Source: Paramoeba atlantica (taxonomy: Eukaryota; Discosea). From it: 64,000 nt of DNA. The notes beneath the pieces were generated by a model. The model was given only the letters and a program-made list of their open reading frames with translations, had not been told where the DNA came from and did not search any database. Positions 38,441-47,750 of this stretch are shown here, one piece after another. The stretch lies in assembly GCA_977017575.1 (NCBI GenBank), contig CDRNVI010000084.1, positions 44,019 through 108,018 on the forward strand, in the 5' to 3' direction. The position numbers and the translations under genes are program-made. Positions within the stretch are counted from its first letter, which is position 1, and each line of letters begins with the position of its first letter.

Positions 38441-39113
38441 TTTTTTTTTTTTGCGAATAATTGGGGGGAGTAGTATTGATTCTAATGTTTATGTCTACGT
38501 TTCGAACTTTCCGCCAATTAAAACCTTTCACCCTACTTCCTTCCTTCCCCTACTTCCTTCCCCTCACCACACTCACTTCCCTTACCCCACTTACGCCCTA
38601 CCGACTGACGCGTCCCTGCTGACCGGCTCGTCCGCACTGTGGCCCATGTGGTCCAGGACCTCCGCTCCCACCCCGTTAGCAGTATAAGATACTTTGAGTT
38701 GCTGTACGAGGGTGGGAGACTTGGAGGAGACGAAACGCATAGCCGCCGTCACGCCGAGGGCAAAAATCGGGAAGAGGGACATGGCGGGACGGACGCGGGG
38801 ACAAGGAGAAACGACGCCCGAGCCCATCGGTCTGGACCTCTGCCCCCACCCCGTGAGCAAGTATACAATACTTTGGGCTGCTGGCACGGGGGTGGGGTAC
38901 GCAAGAGAGGAAAACAACAGAACGACAAGCGCGCCGACACAGAAGGTCGAGGTGGGGGGATACGGCGCAGGGGGATGATGGGACGAGAGAGGGAGGGGGG
39001 ATGCCGACAAGAAAGTGTGTATTTGAGGGGGGTGCCCTCCCATGGTCTGGAAGATGGTGTAGGGAAGAAAAAGGAAACAACAAGGTACAGAAACTGTATC
39101 TTTATCGTTAAAG
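38441..39113 (-). mobile_element. short SL-headed non-autonomous retroelement, copy 1
   Basis: On the minus strand: 36-nt spliced leader (39078-39113), a C/T-rich region with two related units of about 178 bp (boxes near 38688 and 38866), and a 3' end with CTCCCCCCAATTATTCGC plus A12 at about 38441-38463. The 3' end matches RLE-2 elements, so RLE-2 probably mobilises it. Copies: 45170-45843 (duplication) and a diverged one at 47036-47702. Confidence 0.72.
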
Positions 39114-39118
39114 TTCAT
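38591..39118 (-). CDS. hypothetical frame in the short SL-headed element
   Basis: An open frame of 175 codons whose first 12 or so residues are read through the leader; MGGHPPQIHTFLSASP is a more likely start, about 150 codons. The frame is recognisable in the diverged copy at 47162-47626 (MGGHPPQIHSFLSASP, YLLTGWGQ, TANGVGAEV). It is proline-rich with short hydrophobic stretches and no domain I know. It could equally be a by-product of the repeat structure. Confidence 0.35.
   Translation of the reverse strand: MNFNDKDTVSVPCCFLFLPYTIFQTMGGHPPQIHTFLSASPLPLSSHHPPAPYPPTSTFCVGALVVLLFSSLAYPTPVPAAQSIVYLLTGWGQRSRPMGSGVVSPCPRVRPAMSLFPIFALGVTAAMRFVSSKSPTLVQQLKVSYTANGVGAEVLDHMGHSADEPVSRDASVGRA
39078..39113 (-). 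other. spliced-leader exon sequence SL-2
   Basis: Same 36 bases as SL-1 on the minus strand, at the 5' end of the short element. Directly upstream is a long A-rich stretch (39114-39157 as T-rich plus strand), the tail of a preceding retroelement. Confidence 0.8.
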
Positions 39119-39160
39119 TTTTTTTTTATTTTTTATTTTTTCTTGTTTTTTTTTAGCCAG

Positions 39161-39737
39161 TCAGGTTGAGCCCTGAGTCCCAGCAAAATAAGGGGGAGGG
39201 GGGGCACTCGATGAATATTCATCGAACGCACTGTCCGGCCCGGATCTGTGCATTACGGCGTCTTTACAGATTTGTTGATGTTCCCGCTTCCGCCCGCAAT
39301 CCATAAGATCTCCACAAGAAGAACACTTGTATGAAGTAAATTGTCGGGGTTCTCGCTCACACGGAATGCCAGCTTTCAAGCATAGATTATAAATTCTTCT
39401 GACTAGAGCATTATGTTTCATGGTTGTTCCCGGGGCATTTCACACATCCGGATACATGCGACATGGCAGACGCTGCGCTCAAGGTAGACGTAAACTTCAT
39501 GCAATCAATAACCAAGCAGAACGGACATGTGAGCGATTTTGATGTGTATGAGGAATGAGTGAGTGAGGAGACGAGATGACGAGGGGGGGCTCTCAGATAG
39601 TAGGCAATCTGGGGTTTCTTCTTCTTGCCGTCACTAGCGTTTGGGTGATTTGAAGACTGGCGAGTGGGTGGTCCCCGCCGGGGAACTACCCATTCACAAG
39701 AGAGAGAAAGTTTGAATATTGTTTTGTGGACGTCCAT
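39161..39737 (-). pseudogene. RLE-1-type LINE C-terminal fragment, copy 1
   Basis: Two abutting minus-strand frames match the C-terminus of the RLE-1 protein: a CPFC ... SHVSGCVKC finger, then LVRRIYNLCLKAGIPCEREP, CSSCGDLM and the start of the endonuclease (HRSGPD), where the match stops at the TCGATGAATATTCATCGA palindrome (39208-39225). A LINE remnant with one frameshift near 39415. A shorter piece of the same sequence recurs at 56467-56720. Confidence 0.72.
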
Positions 39738-39757
39738 ATATTTTTTGTTATCATTCC

Positions 39758-40270
39758 GTCCCTATTTCTGAGCCAGTGGGATCGTCTGGGGAACTGCCAA
39801 GTAGCGCCCAAGAAATGGCAGGGGGGAGACAGATTGAGGGACCCTCCTTGACGCTTCCGGAGGCCCCACAGGAGGGCAGGCCCAGGCTCCTTGACCCCAA
39901 CGCATTGAACCCTTATGAACCGATAACCTTTGAACCGTGGATTAATGCGTTAGACGACGACGGATTCCGTACCAGAGATTTGATTCGCGAGCTGAGAGAG
40001 GCCCCGGAATTTGGTTTGCATGGTAACCGATTTTATTATGATCGGAGCTTCGTTAAGCAGCAGGAACGTGTGTTCAATTCGATTTTTTGCAAGTGGATTG
40101 TTTTTGCTCGGTTGATACCAAATCGGAACCAAGGGGTCTATCTCGAGATGGGACGCGGAATAATTCAAACCCTTCGGGATGCTTACTGGCGGGCGCGCCG
40201 AGTTGACGTTGATCTCGTCCACCAGAAAATGGAGAGGAAACTGGAGAAATTGGAGAGAAAATGGAAGTAG
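39758..40270 (+). pseudogene. Gag-like gene 3' part (family 3, duplicated)
   Basis: The part of the 32672 Gag gene that lies inside the duplication, without its N-terminal third. A fossil created by the duplication boundary; it reads in the same frame as the original. Confidence 0.75.
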
Positions 40271-40700
40271 GACGAGCGAATGGGTGGTCCCCGCGTCACC
40301 CGTTCGCAAGCTGGGAGAGGACAGAAGTGTTGTGGGATTATTTAATTTTGTTATGTTATGACCGGTCATACAGTATTCATATGAATTTTGAACGTGCATA
40401 GAATTGAACGTATCAAATATCAGATAGAAGAGGGGAATGAAGATATTGTTTTGCTTAGTGCTTTCTTTCTTTCTTATAATATTTATGATGCACAATTCTT
40501 CCTATACTGCGAGACCTAGTTTGCGAGCAAGGCCCAACTGTGAGCGTGGGTTTATCTGTATCTGTAGTTTGCGAGCAAGGCCCAACTGTGAGCGTAGCCC
40601 ACGTTTTTCCCTTCGAACGGAGTTCTACACCACGTTGTAGCTCTCGTGATAAAAATTACTAGGCTGTTCTATTTTACTTCGGTTTCGTCCCTTCTTTTTA

Positions 40701-41885
40701 ATGAATAACAGTCAAGCGGGGAGTGCACGCGAAGCTCTTTTGAATAGTTTTGTGCGTTTCGTAGACAGCGAAATGCGTCGCACTCAAGAACAAGAGGAAG
40801 AAGAAGAGTTACCTCGCACTCCAGAGGAATTACGAACTCCTGGTGCCTGGGCTGACAGACTTATTTTTAGCCCCTTGGTTGGGGCCGAAGCTGCTGCACG
40901 TACTTTGCTTCCGTCAGTTCGTGTATGTCCAGGTTGTGCTGAGTTTTCTTGTGTGCGCGCGTGGCGAAATTTTAATATGATCCCTCAAGGCAAGCGTGCA
41001 GAATCCTGGATGAAAAATCACGGTCTGTTGAAAGCACCTTCTTGTACTGTGCATGGTCCAAGTATGATGCGGGATATACCCGGACGGCCTAACATCCAAA
41101 TGTGCTGTTTTCATGAATTCCAGCGCAATCCGTGTCGGATGAAGCGAGGAAAACTTGAACCTTATGTGTCTGGTCGAATGGACATTGACGCGGGAAAGTT
41201 GCTTCGAATTTGGGCAGATATTGCCGATAATTTGACAGCGGGCCAAATTGCGAGAAACCGTTCCATTAGGCACAAGGTGGTGACGAAAATTCTACACGAC
41301 TTAGGCAATGCAGCACTACACCAAGAAGAAAATGCGGTGTACGCATTTTCTAGTCTGCAGGTGGATGAAACCTTCGTGGGAAAACGGAAATACCACCGAG
41401 GAAGACGCCCCCGAAACGTGGGACATTGGTTTGTGAGCATAACCGAGGTTAAGGGAAGACGAATGGGTCGGACTCATTGGAAGCTCGTTAAGCGACGAGA
41501 CCACGAAACTTTGAAAAATTTCATACTTCCGCACTTGGAGAGTGCGCGGTCTTTGGTAGTGACTGATGCTTGGCGTGGATACTTGGGGATGGAGGAGTTC
41601 TGTCGGCACTTCGCCGTGAACCATTCGAGAGAGTTCGTTGAACTCCATGGCTATCATACGAACCATGCGGAGTGTGTGCACCGAATTATAAAAGACTGGA
41701 CCAAGCGCCAGCACTATAATTTCGGTGCATCAGCTCAAGACCTCAAGCGCAATATTGCTCTCCAATGCGTTAAATTCGGGAGCGTACACAATGATCCAGA
41801 GCGAGCCAAGCTTCCAATGAGGTGGGCATGTCAGAAGAAGAAGTGCGTTTTGGGCGCACTAAAGGGATACACTTTTTTTTTTTAA
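40701..41885 (+). CDS. Merlin/IS1016-type DDE transposase (copy 2)
   Basis: Duplicate of 33972-35156 with identical predicted protein (VDETFVGKRKYHRG, VVTDAWRGY, NHAECVHRI). Both copies are open, so either could be expressed. Confidence 0.88.
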   Translation: MNNSQAGSAREALLNSFVRFVDSEMRRTQEQEEEEELPRTPEELRTPGAWADRLIFSPLVGAEAAARTLLPSVRVCPGCAEFSCVRAWRNFNMIPQGKRAESWMKNHGLLKAPSCTVHGPSMMRDIPGRPNIQMCCFHEFQRNPCRMKRGKLEPYVSGRMDIDAGKLLRIWADIADNLTAGQIARNRSIRHKVVTKILHDLGNAALHQEENAVYAFSSLQVDETFVGKRKYHRGRRPRNVGHWFVSITEVKGRRMGRTHWKLVKRRDHETLKNFILPHLESARSLVVTDAWRGYLGMEEFCRHFAVNHSREFVELHGYHTNHAECVHRIIKDWTKRQHYNFGASAQDLKRNIALQCVKFGSVHNDPERAKLPMRWACQKKKCVLGALKGYTFFF

Positions 41886-42838
41886 AATCACCTTCAGCTT
41901 TAGAAGGGCATACGACCTTTTAGCTGCAACTTGCAGCCTTTAACTATTCTGCATTGGACGGTGATAAACTTTCATACTTCAGAAAATCACTTTCAGCTTT
42001 AGAAGGGCATACAACCTTTTAGCTGCAACTTGCAGCCTTTAACTATTCTCAACATTCCCCAAACAACTTCAACTTTCCGCTACTGCATGTCTCTCGTGTA
42101 AACCCCGAGGCTATGCACACGCCAGTTTTAGGTTTCGTGCGGTGAAGTCGAACTTCGTGGAATAAGGGCCCGAGCTGAATGGGGTTTTTGGGCGCTCGAG
42201 GGCCATTGCTCCGTTTCATTCTACTTTTCATGCATACGAAACTGGTCCGAAAAAGGCGAACTTCGTGGAATAAAGACCCGAGCTGAAAAGGGTTTTTGGG
42301 CGCTCGAGGGCCGATGCTCCGTTTTATTCTACTTTTCACGCATTCGAAACTGGTCCGAAAAATACAAACTCCGTGGATTAGGGGCCCGAGCTGAATGAGG
42401 TTTTTGGGCGCTCGAGGGCCATTGGTCCATGTAGTCGTCTTTTTCACCGATGCCAAGCCGGAGGGGTATAACCGAATATTCATATCAATCCGATTTCAAT
42501 ATCAATCTCACTTATGGAACGATCATTACATTTTTGTACTTGCTTGTTTGTACCTGGAGGTTTGGGGGAGGGGGGGCACTCGATGAATATTCATCGAACG
42601 GACAGTGCGTTCGATGAATGAAAACGCAATTTTTTTTGTAAAAAAATGCTCGACGAACGGAGCTTGGTTTTTTATTGTAAGCGAGACTGAAATACCGTTG
42701 GAAAAGGTTATAGTCCTTGCGCGCACTAATAGGGATCGTGAGGACACGTACAGAAACAGCATCTTTATGTCTTGAAGGATTAAACCTTGCTTGCATGGTA
42801 TTCTTGCGCCCAAAACAATTTTTTTTTCATTTTTTTTT

Positions 42839-45170
42839 TTGCAATTAATGAGGGGGGAGAAGTATGAGTCGCGGCATTGCCTCTATATTTTAACCCAGTA
42901 GACGAACCAAGTAGGTCCATTGGGGGATATACGAGTTGAAAACAAGCAATCAAATTAGCAATTTTATATTGTTTTTTTTTTGGAGCCCAAAACGAGCAAT
43001 TCGATCTCCCGTAAGTATAATAACAATAATAACAATAATAACAAAAATAATAAAAACAAGCAATCCACGCCCAATCCATTCGCGCGTTCCGGACCGGGTC
43101 TTTCGACCTCTCCACGGCCTGACTTGTGAACCCTTCCCTTGCTATATGGGAGGGCGCAGGCGCGGGCCTGTGTCGACAGCGACACGGTCGCGAAACAGGA
43201 TGCTGGTCGACGGGGAGGAGATTCACTTCCCGTGTGCTACCTCACTTGGGGTACCTAGCCCTCGCGGGCTAGGCGTGAGCATAGACTCTGTCGACTCGAC
43301 CAACATCCAGGCCAGAAGTTTTCCTTACTCTTCTTTGCCATACCCCACAAGTGCAGGGCCTGTGTTCGCCGAGGGGAGGCGAAGAACGAGCATACGCGCC
43401 TGGGAGCGCATGAGGGTGACGTTCACACTTGTTAGTATTTGCTGTAACGCCCCCCCTTGCGAAAGTGTTCCACCTGAGGTCGCAGCTTGGCCTTTCGAGA
43501 CTTCCCGCAAGACCGACATAGCGGCCGGACTCCAGCATCCGTATGTTTCGACAGCCATAGCTGTGAACTTGGTCTTCGCTTCTTCAGCTTCCTCCCGTTG
43601 CTTCCGCTTGTGTTCGACGGCGTACCTCTCGGCGAATGACCCGGCTGCCACCATGTTAGCATCACGGACCAGGTCCGTATACTTTTGTTGCTGAACATGT
43701 GTGACAGCGAAATCAAGGACGAGGGCCTGACCGAGACCACCGTTCCGGACATAGACATCTGCGGGTCGCGTGAGGGCGCCGCCCGGACCCCTGTTTCCCA
43801 GAGAGACTTCTCTCTGTGGGCTCAACCCGGCCTTGCTGCATTCAGCGGAGAACTGTTCCGCTAGGGCGTTGTGCCTTGTAATGATTCCGTGGCCGCACTT
43901 GCAGGCTAGCGCATGGTCCCCCCCAGGGCCGAGTGGGAGGCGACAATTCGGAATCGGGCAGTTGTGACCTTGAGGGTATATACTCTCCCCGAGCCACCAA
44001 CGAATCAGAGTCCGAAGCTCAGTAGGGGTGTAGGCATGACCGCAGAGAGTTGAGGGAACCGTGAAGGCCCAGTTGGATGCCCCGTCGCCCGTTTGTGAGA
44101 GCCACCTAGCCCGAGTGCGGGGATCCGCTCTTGCGTAATCTTCCTCAAAGTCTCTCGCTGAAATCGCATGACTGAGATCGCGTTGTCGAGGAATCGCCAG
44201 ATCTTGAGAAAGGTCAATATCGGGGGAGGGCGAGAAGGGGCATCTCTTTATGACGGAGTCCTTGTGGATTTTCCCGGTAGATTTGTCCACCATACACCCC
44301 ACTACACGCCGAGTGTTTTATCATGCACTTATAGTGCAGAGATTTGCTCACCATGTCCTTATCCCGCATACGACGGGTGGATCATGTGAGGTTTCGTCCT
44401 CGCCGGAGGTGTGCGGGTGCGGAGAGCTGGCGTCCCAGGTGCAGAGAGCTCGGTTGTCATGTGCAGGTGCAGAGAGCCGGATGCGTAATCCCCATATTAC
44501 AGTTTCGGGGGCAATCCGGGTGCAGAGAGCTGCGACAGAGCCGAGGTGCGGAGAGCTGGGCGACCGCCAGGTGCAGAGAGCCGAGTCTCGTCGGCGGAGG
44601 ACACGTCTAGTGGTCCTCAAGGGAGGCCACTGTGACGCATGGCCCTCTCGGAGAGGAAAAAGACAAGTCGAAAAAAAAGCCGAGAGGGGGAAGCACACTC
44701 ACTCCAGGGGAGTGAGTCGGGGAGGGGTGAAGTGGTGAAAGCGCGTCCCCTGCTTCAGCGACAAGAGGGACAGTTCCGACCTTAGTGCCGGCCGGCAACG
44801 GGCATGAAAATACAGTAAGAGTATGCCCGTTGCCGGGGAAAGAAAGGATGAACTAAGGAAAAAGGATTAATGTCCTCCACGGCGTAAGAAAAGCCCTCAG
44901 CCTCATTTGCATCCCATCGATCCTTGTCGGAAGCGAAAGCTACTGAAGCTACGTACGCTGAGGTGGCATGCATTTCCGCTGAGCGAAGGCCGAGACCGCC
45001 GAACTGTTTATTTCTTTGTGCTTGTCGTCGAGCCATGTCACTCAGTGGGCGACAAAACGTTTCAACAGTACGCTGAACGGCGTTGTCGAGTCTGCGACAT
45101 AAGTCCAGTAGTTCGTCCGTCGGCGTCGTGCGAAGGGAGTAAACCATCTGGCAAAACCCTGTGCTTTCAT
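42839..45170 (-). mobile_element. RLE-2 LINE, 5'-truncated copy 2
   Basis: Duplicate of 36110-38440, with endonuclease region 43325-44302, the GGTGCAGAGAGC insert, the 14-bp hairpin and the thumb fragment (about 44782-45147). Confidence 0.8.
43325..44302 (-). CDS. RLE-2 endonuclease region (truncated copy 2)
   Basis: Identical predicted protein to 36596-37573: zinc finger CPIPNC and the RPADVYVR ... LVLDFAVTH endonuclease. LINE fragment. Confidence 0.8.
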   Translation of the reverse strand: MGCMVDKSTGKIHKDSVIKRCPFSPSPDIDLSQDLAIPRQRDLSHAISARDFEEDYARADPRTRARWLSQTGDGASNWAFTVPSTLCGHAYTPTELRTLIRWWLGESIYPQGHNCPIPNCRLPLGPGGDHALACKCGHGIITRHNALAEQFSAECSKAGLSPQREVSLGNRGPGGALTRPADVYVRNGGLGQALVLDFAVTHVQQQKYTDLVRDANMVAAGSFAERYAVEHKRKQREEAEEAKTKFTAMAVETYGCWSPAAMSVLREVSKGQAATSGGTLSQGGALQQILTSVNVTLMRSQARMLVLRLPSANTGPALVGYGKEE

Positions 45171-45843
45171 TTTTTTTTTTTTGCGAATAATTGGGGGGAG
45201 TAGTATTGATTCTAATGTTTATATCTACGTTTCGAACTTTCCGCCAATTAAAACCTTTCACCCTACTTCCTTCCTTCCCCTACTTCCTTCCCCTCACCAC
45301 ACTCACTTCCCTTACCCCACTTACGCCCTACCGACTGACGCGTCCCTGCTGACCGGCTCGTCCGCACTGTGGCCCATGTGGTCCAGGACCTCCGCTCCCA
45401 CCCCGTTAGCAGTATAAGATACTTTGAGTTGCTGTACGAGGGTGGGAGACTTGGAGGAGACGAAACGCATAGCCGCCGTCACGCCGAGGGCAAAAATCGG
45501 GAAGAGGGACATGGCGGGACGGACGCGGGGACAAGGAGAAACGACGCCCGAGCCCATCGGTCTGGACCTCTGCCCCCACCCCGTGAGCAAGTATACAATA
45601 CTTTGGGCTGCTGGCACGGGGGTGGGGTACGCAAGAGAGGAAAACAACAGAACGACAAGCGCGCCGACACAGAAGGTCGAGGTGGGGGGATACGGCGCAG
45701 GGGGATGATGGGACGAGAGAGGGAGGGGGGATGCCGACAAGAAAGTGTGTATTTGAGGGGGGTGCCCTCCCATGGTCTGGAAGATGGTGTAGGGAAGAAA
45801 AAGGAAACAACAAGGTACAGAAACTGTATCTTTATCGTTAAAG
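45170..45843 (-). mobile_element. short SL-headed non-autonomous retroelement, copy 2
   Basis: Duplicate of 38441-39113, with its hypothetical frame at 45321-45848 and its leader at 45808-45843. Confidence 0.72.
45808..45843 (-). other. spliced-leader exon sequence SL-3
   Basis: Duplicate of SL-2, identical over 36 bases. Confidence 0.8.
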
Positions 45844-45889
45844 TTCATTTTTTTTTATTTTTTATTTTTTCTTGTTTTTTTTTAGCCAG

Positions 45890-46466
45890 TCAGGTTGAGC
45901 CCTGAGTCCCAGCAAAATAAGGGGGAGGGGGGGCACTCGATGAATATTCATCGAACGCACTGTCCGGCCCGGATCTGTGCATTACGGCGTCTTTACAGAT
46001 TTGTTGATGTTCCCGCTTCCGCCCGCAATCCATAAGATCTCCACAAGAAGAACACTTGTATGAAGTAAATTGTCGGGGTTCTCGCTCACACGGAATGCCA
46101 GCTTTCAAGCATAGATTATAAATTCTTCTGACTAGAGCATTATGTTTCATGGTTGTTCCCGGGGCATTTCACACATCCGGATACATGCGACATGGCAGAC
46201 GCTGCGCTCAAGGTAGACGTAAACTTCATGCAATCAATAACCAAGCAGAACGGACATGTGAGCGATTTTGATGTGTATGAGGAATGAGTGAGTGAGGAGA
46301 CGAGATGACGAGGGGGGGCTCTCAGATAGTAGGCAATCTGGGGTTTCTTCTTCTTGCCGTCACTAGCGTTTGGGTGATTTGAAGACTGGCGAGTGGGTGG
46401 TCCCCGCCGGGGAACTACCCATTCACAAGAGAGAGAAAGTTTGAATATTGTTTTGTGGACGTCCAT
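45890..46466 (-). pseudogene. RLE-1-type LINE C-terminal fragment, copy 2
   Basis: Duplicate of 39161-39737, ending at the same palindrome (45937-45954). Confidence 0.72.
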
Positions 46467-46486
46467 ATATTTTTTGTTATCATTAT

Positions 46487-47035
46487 AGTCAGGATAGAAA
46501 AGTTGAAAGACATGTAGTTATTTAGTTTTATTTACTTGATGAATATTATTTACTTAGGAAAATTCTTTATGAAATCAACGTCTTCTCTCCCCTGCATCAT
46601 AATGAAAGTAAACCATGTTAAAACCAATTTTCCTAGTAAGAAATCAGCGTCTTCTTTCTCACACATAATAAACAAGAATAAATAAAATGAAACCAATTCC
46701 TAAATCATGTAATATCTTTCTTCATAAAGCAATTCAAAGAATTCAACTGCTTTAGTATCCTCACCACCTATCCATGAAAAGAAATTAAGGTACCTGGCCA
46801 TTTCAATCAAACTTGCAGTATTCGAAACAAATCCACAACAAACTCCTTTACTTACGAACGGGCATCCCGTCCGCCAACTCCGCGAACCAGCCCGCTCGCA
46901 CGTAATACCACCACCCGAGCGCATGTGTTTTCAGCAAATGGTGGCGGCCACCTACTGAAACACCTACATGTATAGCCCCGCTATTGCTTATTTGACCAAG
47001 TCACTGAGCGCATCTGTTTTTTTTTGTTGTTTTTT
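46487..47035. other. remnants of YR element ends
   Basis: From 46485 to about 46587 the sequence is family-3 end sequence. 46588-46660 is the inverted form of the family-1 direct repeat (17446-17518), and 46850-46900 is the inverted form of its GC-rich module (GCCCGTTCGTAAG box). No gene. The short SL-headed element's tail begins at about 47036. Confidence 0.5.
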
Positions 47036-47161
47036 TGCAAATAATTGGGGGGAATAGTATTGAGTCTAACTTTTTATGTATGGAGTCCAACTTTTCCACA
47101 ATTTCCACACTTACGGCCCTTCACTTTCCCTTACTCCCCATACTTTCCACACCTACCCCTC

Positions 47162-47626
47162 TTAGCCCTCTCGTACTTCCCTTCCCTCACTCCCTACCCC
47201 ACTCACCGATCCGCATGTACCCAGGCCCGTATGGTCCTGCACCTCCGCTCCCACCCCGTTAGCAGTAATAAATACTTTTGGTTGCCGTACGAGGGTGGGA
47301 GACGTGGAGGCCACGAAACACAAAGACGTCGTCACGCCGAGGGAGAAGAGCGCGGAGAGAGACACGGGGCGACTGACGCAGGGGCGAGAGGAGGCGAAGC
47401 ACGGGCCCATCTGCCAGGAACTCTGCCCCCACCCCGTGAGCAAGTATTGTATACTTTTGGCTGCTGACACGGGGGTGGGGGACGCGAGAGAGAAACACAA
47501 CAGGGGGGCAAGCGCACTGCGGAGGGAGGGTGAGGTGGGGGGATGCGGCGCAGGGGGGTGATGGGACGAGACGGGGAAGGGGGATGCCGACAAAAAGGAG
47601 TGTATTTGAGGGGGGTGCCCTCCCAT
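47162..47626 (-). CDS. hypothetical frame in the diverged short element
   Basis: 154 codons starting MGGHPPQIHSFLSASPFPVS, collinear with the frame at 38591-39118 despite many base differences. No recognised domain; function unknown. Confidence 0.35.
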   Translation of the reverse strand: MGGHPPQIHSFLSASPFPVSSHHPPAPHPPTSPSLRSALAPLLCFSLASPTPVSAAKSIQYLLTGWGQSSWQMGPCFASSRPCVSRPVSLSALFSLGVTTSLCFVASTSPTLVRQPKVFITANGVGAEVQDHTGLGTCGSVSGVGSEGREVREG

Positions 47627-47666
47627 GGTCTGGAAGATGGTGTATGGAAGAAAAGGGGAAATAATT

Positions 47667-47702
47667 CAACAAGATACAGAAACTGTATCTTTATCGTTAA
47701 AG
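47667..47702 (-). other. spliced-leader exon sequence SL-4
   Basis: 36 bases, heading the diverged short element. On its 5' side (47703 upward) the 3' end of the full-length RLE-2 element abuts directly, with no spacer. Confidence 0.8.
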
Positions 47703-47750
47703 TTTCCCCCTCCCCCCCCTGCGGCTGTTAAATGATTGGGGGGGACCGAA

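Larger units (their letters stand above)
33029..39757 (+). repeat. tandem duplication, unit 1 (6729 bp)
   Basis: The whole stretch repeats directly as 39758-46486 with an offset of 6729 bp and only a handful of differences that I can find (for example near 36316, 38173 and 38493, and homopolymer lengths). The left border lies inside the Gag gene of the 32447 element; the right border lies inside family-3 element end sequence (TTTGTTATCATT). Confidence 0.95.
39758..46486 (+). repeat. tandem duplication, unit 2 (6729 bp)
   Basis: Second copy of 33029-39757, joined to the first by a non-homologous junction at about 39755-39758. It continues at 46485 into ATAGTCAGGATAGAAAAG, the natural continuation of the repeat that also appears at 56735 and 58380. 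The contents of unit 1 are present again, in the same orientations. Confidence 0.95.
47036..47702 (-). mobile_element. short SL-headed non-autonomous retroelement, diverged copy
   Basis: Minus-strand relative of 38441-39113 with the same plan: spliced leader (47667-47702), CATACACCATCTTCCAGACC 5' region, two related units (boxes near 47271 and 47453), C-rich 3' end CCCCCCAATTATTTGC and an A-rich tail. Its leader is TCTTGTTG-ended, one base different from the others. Confidence 0.72.

Noticed and set aside
38639-39169. 176-codon plus-strand frame through the short SL-headed element
   Set aside because: Arginine/glycine-rich reading of a GC-rich repeat, antisense to the element and running into its A-tail.
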